Part shown: piece after piece, positions 18,400-25,737 of the stretch
Position numbering within the stretch: the stretch's first letter is position 1
Layout: each line of letters begins with the position of its first letter
Assembly: GCA_030697645.1 (NCBI GenBank)
Contig: JAUYPI010000002.1
Coordinates: 1 to 59,210, forward strand
Direction of reading: 5' to 3'
Source: a bacterium
GTDB taxonomy: Bacteria; Patescibacteriota; Minisyncoccia; Phycocordibacterales; VMGT01
Length of the DNA stretch: 59,210 bases
Program-made: the position numbers and the translations under genes
The notes under the pieces: generated by a model
Databases searched by the model: none
What the model was told of the DNA's origin: nothing
The model's input: only the letters and a program-made list of their open reading frames with translations

Positions 18400-18405
18400 T
18401 ATACT
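18400..18405 (+). promoter_or_regulatory. -10 box of the sigma-factor operon
   Basis: TATACT preceded by TTG (extended -10 character), 36 bases before the ATG at 18441. No clear -35 box is seen, which could suit an alternative sigma factor. Confidence 0.4.
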
Positions 18406-18440
18406 ATGGTCACAAAACTCTCCCTCATTCGTTATTTATT

Positions 18441-19004
18441 ATGGGAAACAAAATAGTACCAACCGACCCAAGAGAGTTAATGCGACTGGCAAAAGAGGGC
18501 GACGCTGATGCTTTTGGGAAGATTTATGAGCTGTATTTTACACCCGTTTTTCGCTATATTTATCTTCGGGTAAACAACAAACAGGACGCGGAAGATTTGG
18601 CCCAAGTCGTATTTCTGAAAGTGTATGCATCAATTTCTCGATTTGAAGAGCAGGGTAAGTCGCCCCTCTCCTATTTTTTCACCGTGGCGAGAAACACCAT
18701 CATAGACCACTGGCGGAAGAAAAAAGACGTCTTGTTCGAAAATCAAGAAGAATATACTGCTCAAACAGACAGTCGCACAGAGAACCCGGATGATGTGATC
18801 CAAAAAAACGAAACCGAGAACATGCTACGTCGAGCCATCCAAGAATTAACCGAAGAGCAGCAAAGCGTGATTATTCTCAAGTTTATTAATGATTTTTCAA
18901 ACAAAGAAATTAGCACCATGTTGCAAAAAAAGGAAGAAACCATTCGTCAGATCCAGTGTCGCGCTATAAAAACGCTTCGTCAACATCTCAAAAAATATGG
19001 ATGA
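18441..19004 (+). CDS. ECF-type RNA polymerase sigma factor
   Basis: 187 residues from ATG 18441 (MGNKIVPTDPRELM). Region 2 is clear: FGKIYELYFTPVFRYIYLR then DAEDLAQVVFLKVYASISRF, and SYFFTVARNTIIDHWRKKK. Region 4 shows LTEEQQSVIILKFINDFSNKEISTML and a helix-turn-helix ending RAIKTLRQHLKK. It directs RNA polymerase to a dedicated promoter set. The next gene overlaps by 8 bases. The gene is AT-richer than the surrounding chromosome. An upstream in-frame start would add an unusual basic tail and is less likely. Confidence 0.9.
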   Translation: MGNKIVPTDPRELMRLAKEGDADAFGKIYELYFTPVFRYIYLRVNNKQDAEDLAQVVFLKVYASISRFEEQGKSPLSYFFTVARNTIIDHWRKKKDVLFENQEEYTAQTDSRTENPDDVIQKNETENMLRRAIQELTEEQQSVIILKFINDFSNKEISTMLQKKEETIRQIQCRAIKTLRQHLKKYG

Positions 19005-19659
19005 AGATACGTATGCAGAAAAAATAATAGGTCAGGTTTTAACGCTTGTGGAAAGCGGGCAATCGATGCCTGAAATTATAACGCTATTGCCGGAACATGA
19101 AAAAGAAGTGGTAGAAATATTTCAGGTTCTTAATATACTTACCGTCCACAAGGAGAGGGCGACGCCTCCCGAAGCAATTTTGGAAAAAATTATTGCCAAC
19201 CTCCCAACAACCAAAACTGTCACAAAAAAGGAACTGGGTCGTTATTTGTATCGAGGTGAGCAAGCGGTGGGCGGTTTCGCTCGACGCAATGGTCGACACC
19301 AAGAAATTACCATAAAAACCAAAATTGACAATCTCATGACTATAAACTGGAAACTGTGGGCGCCGCTCGGCATCGCAACACTCGTAGCGATTGTCGTGCT
19401 CGGCTCTTCTCAGTTTGGGACGCAAGCGCCCTACACGCCAATTGCCGAAGAAACGTCAACGCCGACTGTTTCGGGAAAACAACCGATTACTGTGATGCCA
19501 GCGAGTGGCAATGTTGATGATGCGGTGAATGCAATTCTTCTCGCTGTTTCTGACGAGCAGGCATTGTTTGCCGATACGGAAAAAGATCTCGCACTGGTTA
19601 CCGCAGACAGTCAAGCGATCAATGATTTTGGTCAATCATACAATGAAAATGAATTCTAA
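18997..19659 (+). CDS. Putative anti-sigma factor, single-pass membrane protein
   Basis: 220 residues. The cytoplasmic N-terminal half is helical (about 1-105; VLTLVESGQSMPEIITLLPEHEKEVVEIFQ). One membrane helix follows (KLWAPLGIATLVAIVVLGSS), then a Thr/Pro-rich exterior. The 8-base overlap with the sigma gene and the topology fit a membrane anti-sigma factor. No zinc-binding HxxxCxxC motif is present, so the call rests on context. Its 3' end overlaps the next gene by 17 bases. Confidence 0.7.
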   Translation: MDEDTYAEKIIGQVLTLVESGQSMPEIITLLPEHEKEVVEIFQVLNILTVHKERATPPEAILEKIIANLPTTKTVTKKELGRYLYRGEQAVGGFARRNGRHQEITIKTKIDNLMTINWKLWAPLGIATLVAIVVLGSSQFGTQAPYTPIAEETSTPTVSGKQPITVMPASGNVDDAVNAILLAVSDEQALFADTEKDLALVTADSQAINDFGQSYNENEF

Positions 19660-20395
19660 CAAATTCCTTACCGGCGTTCTTGGGACGGCGATCGCGATTA
19701 ATCTTCTTTCACCCGTTTTAGTTTTTGCCCAGAAAACTCCATCATCGGGAGGGTTCTGTGCCAAAGTTGATGAAGTAACTTCGCGAATTGACCAGCGAAT
19801 GGCTAATCGGGAGGCACAACTTCAAACAAAACGTCAGGAGCGATCGGATAACCTTGCAACGCGAAAGAGCGAGCGGGACGCACAAAGAGCGAAAAACCGA
19901 TCCGCGCGAGACACAAATCGCGAGGAGCATTACGCCAAACTAGAAGCGCGAGCAACTACTGACGAGCAAAAGCAGGCGGTTGCGGCGTTCAAGGCGGCGG
20001 TTGAAGCAGCGGTAAGTACGCGCAAGGCAGCAGTTGACGCGACGATAAGCGCGTTTAGACTGAGTGTGGATGAAGCTGTTGCGTCACGAAAATCTTCGGT
20101 TGATACGGCAATAAGTACGTTTACGAGCGCAACAACTGTAGCCGTTGATCACGCGAAAGCTGACTGTGCCGCAGGGGTTGATTCCAAGACCGCTCGCGAG
20201 ACATTCCGAACCAGCATGAAAGCAGCGCAGGATACATTCAAAAGCGATCGACAAGCGATTGAAAAGTTAAAGGATTCGCTTGAACCGATCCGTACCGCAA
20301 GAAAACAATCAATGGATACAGCCATCGCCGACTTCAAGGCGGTAATGGAACAAGCGCGCGCTGACCTTAAAGCCGCGTTTCAAACAACTCAGTAA
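19643..20395 (+). CDS. Secreted coiled-coil protein of the sigma operon
   Basis: 250 residues from ATG 19643 (MKMNSNKFLTG; 19649 also possible). A signal peptide (ILGTAIAINLLSPVLVFA-like) is followed by almost pure helix rich in Ala, Lys, Arg, Asp and Ser. It includes repeats of about 14-16 residues, such as AVDATISAFRLSVDEAV and SVDTAISTFTSATTVAV. Two Cys flank the coil. As the last gene of a sigma / anti-sigma / effector set it is a likely target or sensor partner of the system. No known family recognised. Confidence 0.75.
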   Translation: MKMNSNKFLTGVLGTAIAINLLSPVLVFAQKTPSSGGFCAKVDEVTSRIDQRMANREAQLQTKRQERSDNLATRKSERDAQRAKNRSARDTNREEHYAKLEARATTDEQKQAVAAFKAAVEAAVSTRKAAVDATISAFRLSVDEAVASRKSSVDTAISTFTSATTVAVDHAKADCAAGVDSKTARETFRTSMKAAQDTFKSDRQAIEKLKDSLEPIRTARKQSMDTAIADFKAVMEQARADLKAAFQTTQ

Positions 20396-20451
20396 AACAC
20401 AACTTTCTCTTTGTGCGGGAGTAAAAAAAATTCCTTGCAAAAGAGATATGC

Positions 20452-20486
20452 AAAAACAAACTCGGCTAAAAACCGAGTTTGTTTTT
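20452..20486 (+). terminator. Terminator of the sigma operon
   Basis: Stem CAAACTCGG / CCGAGTTTG with an A-rich loop, flanked by A5 and T5 runs. A weaker stem-loop of similar design follows at about 20513-20548 next to the tRNA. Confidence 0.85.
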
Positions 20487-20557
20487 GTGTGAATACTATC
20501 GATATGTAGAAAAAACGAAACGGACTACCGATGGCGGTTCGTTTTGTTTTTGCGCGA

Positions 20558-20628
20558 TGCGAGATACGAGAATCGAACTCGTGCCTATTGCTTGGGAAGC
20601 AATCGTTCTGCCACTAAACTAATCTCGC
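20558..20628 (-). tRNA. tRNA-Gly (anticodon CCC)
   Basis: The minus strand folds as a cloverleaf: acceptor GCGAGAT/ATCTCGC, anticodon stem ATTGC/GCAAT with loop TTCCCAA (anticodon CCC), and a T arm ACGAG-TTCGATT-CTCGT. Discriminator A. No CCA is encoded. Its 5' end overlaps the 3' end of the next upstream gene by 10 bases. Confidence 0.93.
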
Positions 20629-21035
20629 GTATACGTTTCGCTGGTAACGCCGCGCATGATGTCCCGTAGCCAGCCGAAGACCGAGCGCTGCTCATTATGT
20701 CGCGGCTCTAGGTTAGTTTCCGTCTTTTTGTCGAGAATAACGACGAGCTGTTCGTCTTCCTTCGCAACACGAAATTTTCTCCGGAGCTCCTCCTCCAACC
20801 CGCGCGTCTCACCGAGAGCCGCAAGCTCCTCGCGGAGCTCTCGCTCTCGCGCGGCAAACGAGGCCGCCTCGGCGCTCTCGTCCTCGAATCGCGTGCGGGC
20901 GAGCTCCTCGGTCTCTCTCATCCGCGCTGCAGCCCTGCCAAAAACGAAGACGAGTCCAAACGCAAGTACGACTACAGCCCAAAGCAGCACCCGCCTCCTC
21001 GCCCCCGCTCTCCGCCCCTCTTGGAATCGTCCCAT
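20619..21035 (-). CDS. FtsB/DivIC-like septum initiator
   Basis: 138 residues from ATG 21035 (MGRFQEGRRAG), with CATAAT/TACACT -10-like boxes just upstream. A basic N-terminus and one membrane helix (LLWAVVVLAFGLVFVFG) precede a coiled coil (about 35-90; RERELREELAALGETRGLEEELRRKF). This is the layout of septum-formation initiators that bridge FtsL/FtsQ during division. The segment KFRVAKEDEQLVVILD is typical of the family end. The C-terminus (TSETYTRD) is encoded by bases shared with tRNA-Gly. Confidence 0.7.
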   Translation of the reverse strand: MGRFQEGRRAGARRRVLLWAVVVLAFGLVFVFGRAAARMRETEELARTRFEDESAEAASFAARERELREELAALGETRGLEEELRRKFRVAKEDEQLVVILDKKTETNLEPRHNEQRSVFGWLRDIMRGVTSETYTRD

Positions 21036-21095
21036 GGTGTAGTGTATTATGTATGCACGAAGTTTGGCACGCAACCGTCGTTTAAGCCGCCCCTA

Positions 21096-21255
21096 GCGTG
21101 AATTACGAAATGCCTTTTCGGAGACTCCGCAGGCGCGAAGCTCGGTTCTGTCAAGACCCCATCAGGGGCTCTTGACAGATTCGCGCCGAGGACAGAACGA
21201 GGCAGCCGCAGGAGCTGCCGAGTGTGCTCCGAAAAGGCAGTTTCGTAATTCACGC
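21096..21255. repeat. 160-bp element with long terminal inverted repeats
   Basis: Nearly identical inverted ends of about 28 bp: GCGTGAATTACGAAATGCC.. at the left and its complement ending at 21255, differing by a base or two. The interior contains CTGTCAAG-A-CCCC-ATCA-GGGG-CT-CTTGACAG and alternative pairings such as GTTCTGTC/GACAGAAC. It is either a MITE-like element or a highly structured RNA. It lies between divergent genes (FtsB-like and a small membrane protein). Confidence 0.65.
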
Positions 21256-21264
21256 CCTCTCTCT

Positions 21265-21375
21265 ATGTTTTTCAACGCCAAAAGACAAAAAGCGCTCAGA
21301 ATCGCGTGGATGGTCATCGGCATCCTTGTGATGGTCAGCATGGTACTTTTGTATACGCCCATATTTGGGCAATAG
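21265..21375 (+). CDS. Small single-pass membrane protein (36 aa)
   Basis: ATG 21265 encodes MFFNAKRQKALRIAWMVIG followed by ILVMVSMVLLYTPIFGQ: a basic start and one membrane helix. Similar 35-45 residue proteins with a short basic head and one helix are familiar in this phylum. It starts 10 bases after the inverted-repeat element. Function unknown. Confidence 0.55.
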   Translation: MFFNAKRQKALRIAWMVIGILVMVSMVLLYTPIFGQ

Positions 21376-21383
21376 CCGGACGA

Positions 21384-21584
21384 GCAGCAAGCGACAAGCG
21401 GCAGGCAGTAAGCACACGTCTCAAAATCCGAAGCACGAAATCCGAAACAAATCCGAATGACCAAAATTCAAATACTCGAAACACGACGGCCGTGTTTTGA
21501 ACATTCGAGCATTGTGATTTCGATATTCGGATTTCGGATTTAAAACGTGACGTTACATGCCGCTTACTGCATGATGCTTGCTGC
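21384..21584. repeat. 201-bp palindromic short-word repeat
   Basis: The left arm is made of AGCAAGC-type and AAATCCGAAAC-type words. The right arm carries the complementary words (TTCGGATTTCGGATTT and GCTTGCTGC). The centre is ACACGACGGCCGTGT. It lies between convergent genes. The same vocabulary appears in-frame inside lepA (23226-23290). Confidence 0.65.
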
Positions 21585-21588
21585 CCGC

Positions 21589-23505
21589 TTACGCCTTCGG
21601 CCTGAGCATTTTGAGAAATACGTCGTGTGGAATTTCGACGCGCCCGCGCGAGAGCATTTTCTTCTTCCCCTTTTTCTGCTTTTCGAGGAGTTTCATCTTG
21701 CGCGTGACGTCGCCGCCGTAGAGCTTCGCGGTGACATCTTTGCGCAGCGCCGGGAGCGTGCGCGAGGAAATTATCCGTCCAAGCGCTTTTGCTTGTATCT
21801 TCGTCACAAAAAGCTGGCGCGGCAGGATCGCGTGCAGTCGCTCGACTACCTCCTCGGCATCCTCCTCGACCCTCGCGCGTCCGACGACGCGCGAGAGCGC
21901 GGGCACTACCTCCTCGGCAACGGCGATGTCAAGCCGGACGACGTCAGCCGGGCGCTCGCCCCCGCTCTCATAAGAGAGAGAGGCGTAGCCGGACGTTACG
22001 CTCTTGAGCGAATCAAAAAATCCGCGCATGAGCTCGCGCAGCGGCAGCTCTAGAGCGAGCGATATCCGGCCCTCGCCGAAGGTCTCCGTCTCCCCTACCT
22101 CGGCCTCGTGGGTATGGAGCAGGCGAAGCACCGCTCCGAGGTACTCTTGTGGGAGGATAATCCGAGAGCGTACCCACGGCTCGCGTACCTCGGCCGTTGT
22201 TCCATCGTCCGGAAACTGCGAGGGTGTATGAATGCTTCGCGTCACGCCTTTTCGATCAGTTATTGAATACACAACGGACGGCATCGTTGTTATGAGTGAG
22301 AGGTGCGCTTCGCGCCGCAGACGCTCAGAGACAATCTCAAGGTGGAGCATCCCGAGGAGACCACAGCGGAAGCCGCGTCCGAGCGAGTGCGAGTACTCCT
22401 CCTCGTATGAGATCGAGGAGTCAGAGAGTTTGAGCCGCGCGAGCGCGCGGGAGAGCGCAGGAAAATCGTCCTGGCTTTCAGGATAGAATGATGCCCAAAC
22501 AACCGGTCGCGGTGGCTTGTAGCCGGAGAGGGCGGCGAGCGGACGCTCTGCAGAGAGAACGGTGTCACCAACGAGAGCGACGCCCGGCTCTTTGATGCCG
22601 GTCACAATGTAGCCGATCTCACCGGCCGAGAGGGTATCAGAGCGAGTGAGCTCAGGCGTGAAAATCCCGACTTCGTTTGGCTTAAACACACGCCCCGCAG
22701 CGGAGAGCTTAAGCGCATCCCCGGCGCGAACCACGCCGTCAAAGACGCGCACGTAGAGGATAACGCCCTGGTGCTCCGAATACTCGAAGTCAAAAATGAG
22801 CGCGCGGAAGCTTGTATTTTGTATCTTGTATTTTGTATCTTGTATTTTGTTTTCTTCAGCCGATGCTGGCGGAGGCACTCTGGCAACGATAGCAGCGAGA
22901 AGCTCGTCCACGCCAACGCCCGTTTTGCCCGACGTCTCAAGTATCTCCATCTCGGCAATACCACTGATGCGGCCGAGTTCGTGCTTCGCCTCCCCGATAC
23001 GCGCGAGCGGCGAATCTATTTTGTTCACGACCGGAATTATGGCGAGTCCGAGTTCGCGCGCCATCGCGAGCGTGGTGAGCGTCTGCGCCTGGACCCCCTG
23101 CGTCGCGTCCACAAGCAGCACTGCCCCCTCGACGGCCCTGAGCGCGCGAGAAACTTCGTAGGAGAAATCTATGTGCCCGGGCGTGTCAATCAGGTTCAGA
23201 ATGTACTCACATTCATCGCCCGTGTTTTTGGTATTCGAATTTTGAATTTCGAATTTGTTTCGGATTTCGATATTCGGATTTCGGATTTCCGCATGCGCTT
23301 GAGCGCGCCAGCGCATGCGGACCGGTGCCATCTTTATCGTGATCCCCCGCTCCCGCTCGAGCGCCATCTGGTCGAGCACTTGCTCGCGCATCCGGCGCTT
23401 CTCAATCGTCCCCGTTGCCTCAAGCAACCGATCGGCAAGCGTCGACTTGCCGTGGTCAATATGCGCGATTATCGAAAAATTACGAATGTGAGAAGTCTCG
23501 GTCAT
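21589..23505 (-). CDS. lepA: Elongation factor 4 (LepA) with two insertions
   Basis: 638 residues versus about 600. This ribosome-associated GTPase back-translocates or remodels stalled ribosomes. G motifs: IAHIDHGKSTLADRLL, ERERGITIK, LIDTPGHIDF, VVNKIDSP. C-terminal LepA features include GFRCGLLGMLHLEI and KQKKGKKKMLSRGRVEIP. Two low-complexity insertions break the alignment. One lies at about residues 70-96 between the G2 and G3 motifs (EIRNPNIEIRNKFEIQNSN), the other at about 217-232 before domain II (NKIQDTKYKIQNTSF). Both are encoded by degenerate word repeats and keep the frame. A -10 box TATCAT lies 7 bases before the ATG (leaderless). Confidence 0.95.
   Translation of the reverse strand: MTETSHIRNFSIIAHIDHGKSTLADRLLEATGTIEKRRMREQVLDQMALERERGITIKMAPVRMRWRAQAHAEIRNPNIEIRNKFEIQNSNTKNTGDECEYILNLIDTPGHIDFSYEVSRALRAVEGAVLLVDATQGVQAQTLTTLAMARELGLAIIPVVNKIDSPLARIGEAKHELGRISGIAEMEILETSGKTGVGVDELLAAIVARVPPPASAEENKIQDTKYKIQNTSFRALIFDFEYSEHQGVILYVRVFDGVVRAGDALKLSAAGRVFKPNEVGIFTPELTRSDTLSAGEIGYIVTGIKEPGVALVGDTVLSAERPLAALSGYKPPRPVVWASFYPESQDDFPALSRALARLKLSDSSISYEEEYSHSLGRGFRCGLLGMLHLEIVSERLRREAHLSLITTMPSVVYSITDRKGVTRSIHTPSQFPDDGTTAEVREPWVRSRIILPQEYLGAVLRLLHTHEAEVGETETFGEGRISLALELPLRELMRGFFDSLKSVTSGYASLSYESGGERPADVVRLDIAVAEEVVPALSRVVGRARVEEDAEEVVERLHAILPRQLFVTKIQAKALGRIISSRTLPALRKDVTAKLYGGDVTRKMKLLEKQKKGKKKMLSRGRVEIPHDVFLKMLRPKA
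22811..22854. repeat. In-frame word repeat in lepA (second)
   Basis: Alternating TTGTATTTTGTATC units on the + strand (minus strand encodes IQDTKYKIQNT). The same words form the intergenic element at 37824-37905. Confidence 0.7.
23226..23290. repeat. In-frame word repeat in lepA (first)
   Basis: Degenerate units TTCGAATTT / TTCGGATTT on the + strand, adding about 25 residues between the GTPase G2 and G3 motifs. The vocabulary is shared with 21384-21584. Confidence 0.7.
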
Positions 23506-23512
23506 AGCGGCT

Positions 23513-23518
23513 ATGATA
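23513..23518 (-). promoter_or_regulatory. -10 box of lepA (leaderless)
   Basis: Minus-strand TATCAT 7 bases before the lepA ATG, within the palindrome GATACCATGGTATC. No ribosome site is seen. Confidence 0.45.
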
Positions 23519-23611
23519 CCATGGTATCGTCTAGAGCTGACGGGTGCTTATCAAAAAACGAAACGTTTCGATTTTGCGACCAAAAAACGAGAGGCAGCCC
23601 ACGTTAAAAAT

Positions 23612-23645
23612 GCACAGCTGCACCGCGTATGCGGTGCAGCTGTGC
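23612..23645 (-). terminator. Terminator of the 23685-24017 gene
   Basis: Perfect 15-bp stem (GCACAGCTGCACCGC and complement) with a 4-nt loop, followed on the minus strand by ATTTTTAA. The rest of the 23506-23684 gap shows only lepA promoter sequence. Confidence 0.8.
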
Positions 23646-23684
23646 ATAACCACTGTGCAGCGGGTCTCAGTTGCCAAGATTATC

Positions 23685-24017
23685 CTACGCGCGCACAAGC
23701 GTTTGGCGAGCGGTATTCCGAACGATGCTTTTGATCATCTTTGCCGTTGCCCACAGAGCGACCGTCCCTGTCGCAAGGACGAGTGCCTGGACTGCAGTTT
23801 CGGTATTGAAAAACGCGCGCTCGAAAAATGACGCAATCTCGCCAGCGTAGTTCTTCGGCATGTTCGCCCAGACATGACCCAGAGATACCCGAAGCATGGT
23901 CTGCCAGAGCAAAAAGGCGAATAAATAGATCCGGAGCGCCGCCATGCTCGTTGCCCTGCGGAGCACAAAGAGCGCCCAGACGCGGCGCATAATGCTTGAT
24001 TGAAGATTCTTGTCCAT
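23685..24017 (-). CDS. Two-helix membrane protein, unknown function
   Basis: 110 residues from ATG 24017 (MDKNLQSSIMRRVW). Two hydrophobic segments (ALRIYLFAFLLWQTMLRVSL and AVQALVLATGTVALWATAKM) are separated by NMPKNYAGEIASFFERAF. It starts 62 bases after the end of the ECF sigma gene and shares its direction, so the two may be co-transcribed and end at the hairpin at 23612-23645. An upstream alternative start would add a third helix but lacks support. Confidence 0.65.
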   Translation of the reverse strand: MDKNLQSSIMRRVWALFVLRRATSMAALRIYLFAFLLWQTMLRVSLGHVWANMPKNYAGEIASFFERAFFNTETAVQALVLATGTVALWATAKMIKSIVRNTARQTLVRA

Positions 24018-24079
24018 AAAAAACAAAGTTACGCTAATAATTAATATCGAAATAAGACAAAATGAGATGCAATCCAACC

Positions 24080-24691
24080 TCAAAGTTCACTCCTGCCTTT
24101 CGCGAGAACGTGTGCAGTTTTTCGAAACGCCGCCTTCGCGCGATGCATTCGTGTCTTCACGGCACCGACAGAAACCCCCTCCTCGTCCGCGATCTCCTGC
24201 TGGCTCCTGCCGTCGAGAAAATAACGAGAAAGCACGCGGCGGAAGGGTTCGGCAACCTGCTCGAGGATAACCCCTACATAATCGGCATTCTCCATGTCGT
24301 CAAGAAAGCGCCCGCGGTCGGCGAGTACCGCCTCAAGCTCCGGCGAGAGTGGCGTGGTTTGGAGCGCGGCACGCTTGCGCTTCTGGTAGTGCGTGAAGCT
24401 CGTGTTCATCAAAATCTTGTACGCCCAGGATGAAAACGACGCGCCCTCCTGCTTCTCAAAGCGGCCCGCGTAACGGTAAATTTTTACAAACGTCTCTTGC
24501 ACGACATCTCGCGCTTCCTCATGGTCGCCCACAACCTGCGCGGCCTTGCGCAAAAACGCCGCCTGGTAACGCTCGAGGATGACGGAAAAAAGCGACGGGT
24601 GGGAGAGCGCGCGCACCAGTACCTCCTCGTCGCTCAAAGTAGCCACTGTCACTCCGTCCCCCTCTCCGGGAGTTGGCTCAAGCAAATGCAT
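24080..24691 (-). CDS. ECF-type RNA polymerase sigma factor
   Basis: 203 residues from ATG 24691. Region 2: FSVILERYQAAFLRKAAQVVGDHEEARDVVQETFVKIYRYAGRF and SFSSWAYKILMNTSFTHYQK. Region 4: LSRYFLDGRSQQEIADEEGVSVGAVKTRMHRAK, a clear helix-turn-helix. It differs from the AT-rich sigma factor at 18441 and has housekeeping base composition. The TAGTAT box 6 bases before the start suggests a leaderless mRNA. The following small membrane protein is a possible partner, but is not recognisably an anti-sigma factor. Confidence 0.92.
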   Translation of the reverse strand: MHLLEPTPGEGDGVTVATLSDEEVLVRALSHPSLFSVILERYQAAFLRKAAQVVGDHEEARDVVQETFVKIYRYAGRFEKQEGASFSSWAYKILMNTSFTHYQKRKRAALQTTPLSPELEAVLADRGRFLDDMENADYVGVILEQVAEPFRRVLSRYFLDGRSQQEIADEEGVSVGAVKTRMHRAKAAFRKTAHVLAKGRSEL

Positions 24692-24697
24692 AGACTC

Positions 24698-24703
24698 ATA
24701 CTA
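24698..24703 (-). promoter_or_regulatory. -10 box of ECF sigma gene (leaderless)
   Basis: Minus-strand TAGTAT 6 bases before ATG 24691. Confidence 0.4.
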
Positions 24704-24769
24704 CCCTACCCTCCTCCTCCCTGCAACTGCAGCACGGGCAGGGAGGTTGCATCGAGAACCGCTCTACGC

Positions 24770-24775
24770 TACCAT
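24770..24775 (+). promoter_or_regulatory. -10 box of efp (leaderless)
   Basis: TACCAT 6 bases before ATG 24782. No Shine-Dalgarno is seen. Confidence 0.4.
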
Positions 24776-24781
24776 ACCACA

Positions 24782-25351
24782 ATGCTCAGCTACAACGACA
24801 TCCTGCCAAAAAAGTATATTATCCTCGACGGCGAGCCTTACGAGGTACTCGCGGCGCATGTCTTCCGCAAGCAGCAGCGCAAGCCAGTAAACCAAACCAA
24901 GCTCAAGAACCTGCGCACCGGCAAGGTCACCGAGCGCTCCTTTCACCAGTCAGAAACGGTCGAGGAGGCGGAGATCGAGAAGCGCGACGTGCTCTACCTC
25001 TACAACAACCGCGGCGAGTGGTGGTTCTCGGAGAGCGCGGACAGAAGCAAGCGCTTCCGTCTGCCGCAGAGTCTCATCGGCGAGGCAGCGCGTTTCCTCA
25101 TACCGAACTCCCCGATCTCAATCGCGGACTTCAAGGGCGAACCGCTCGGTGTTGCGCTTCCGATAAAAATGGATCTTCGCGTCACCGAGGCGCCGCCTGC
25201 AGTGCGCGGAAACACCGCCCAGGGCGCAACGAAGCAAGTAACACTCGAGGGCGGTGCCGTCGTTACAGCGCCGCTCTTCATCGAGCAAGGCGACATTGTG
25301 CGCGTCAATACCGAAACCGGCCAGTACGTCGAGCGCGTGGAGAAAAAGTAA
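24782..25351 (+). CDS. efp: Elongation factor P
   Basis: 189 residues, the usual length. It relieves ribosomes stalled at polyproline. Three beta-barrel domains: KOW-like N-terminus (LSYNDILPKKYIILDGEPYEV), middle OB (about 65-125) and C-terminal OB (about 130-189, GATKQVTLEGG.. to IVRVNTETGQYVERV). The P-site loop, normally PGKG-like with a modified Lys, reads RKQQRKPVNQTK, with Lys at residue 34. No EpmA/EpmB or other modification gene lies in the window, so the modification state is unknown. Confidence 0.95.
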   Translation: MLSYNDILPKKYIILDGEPYEVLAAHVFRKQQRKPVNQTKLKNLRTGKVTERSFHQSETVEEAEIEKRDVLYLYNNRGEWWFSESADRSKRFRLPQSLIGEAARFLIPNSPISIADFKGEPLGVALPIKMDLRVTEAPPAVRGNTAQGATKQVTLEGGAVVTAPLFIEQGDIVRVNTETGQYVERVEKK

Positions 25352-25366
25352 CGCGCCCTCAAAAAT

Positions 25367-25576
25367 CTACCGCGTAACGTACGGCAACAGCCCCATGTAT
25401 CGCGCGCGCTTCACGGCACGCGCGAGTTCGCGTTGCATCGTCGCGGAGAGTCCCGTATAGGGCCTTGAGCTGATGCGCCCATGCGGAGTCAGAAACTTCT
25501 TGAGAAGCTCCGTATCCTTATAATCTATGATCTTGAGATTCCGCGGGGAAAAGGTTTGTTGTGATTGAAGTGGCAT
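25367..25576 (-). CDS. rpsR: 30S ribosomal protein bS18
   Basis: 69 residues. Signature segments: [21 protein letters not shown] and [29 protein letters not shown]. Last gene of rpsF-ssb-rpsR. It converges on efp with only a 15-base gap. It is separated from ssb by a palindromic word repeat. Confidence 0.95.
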   Translation of the reverse strand: MPLQSQQTFSPRNLKIIDYKDTELLKKFLTPHGRISSRPYTGLSATMQRELARAVKRARYMGLLPYVTR

Positions 25577-25630
25577 AGTGTCAGCAAATGATTAGTTAAG
25601 CACAAAAAACGTGGAGGGTGACAGCCCGAG

Positions 25631-25737
25631 CAAAATTTTCAATTTTCAATTTTCAATAAATTTTCAATGTCTCAATCCTCAATGACGGACGGATGACGGC
25701 GTGTTTGAAAATTGTAAAATTGAAAATTGTAAATTAA
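25631..25737. repeat. Palindromic word repeat, ssb 3' side
   Basis: The left arm repeats CAATTTT, the right arm the complementary AAAATTG, around a centre GACGGACGGATGACGGCGTG. It reaches the ssb stop codon. A sister element with the same words and centre lies on the other side of ssb (26232-26340). Confidence 0.7.

Noticed and set aside
23612-23645. tRNA-like structure
   Set aside because: A simple perfect hairpin with a T-run on the minus strand; no cloverleaf. Called a terminator.
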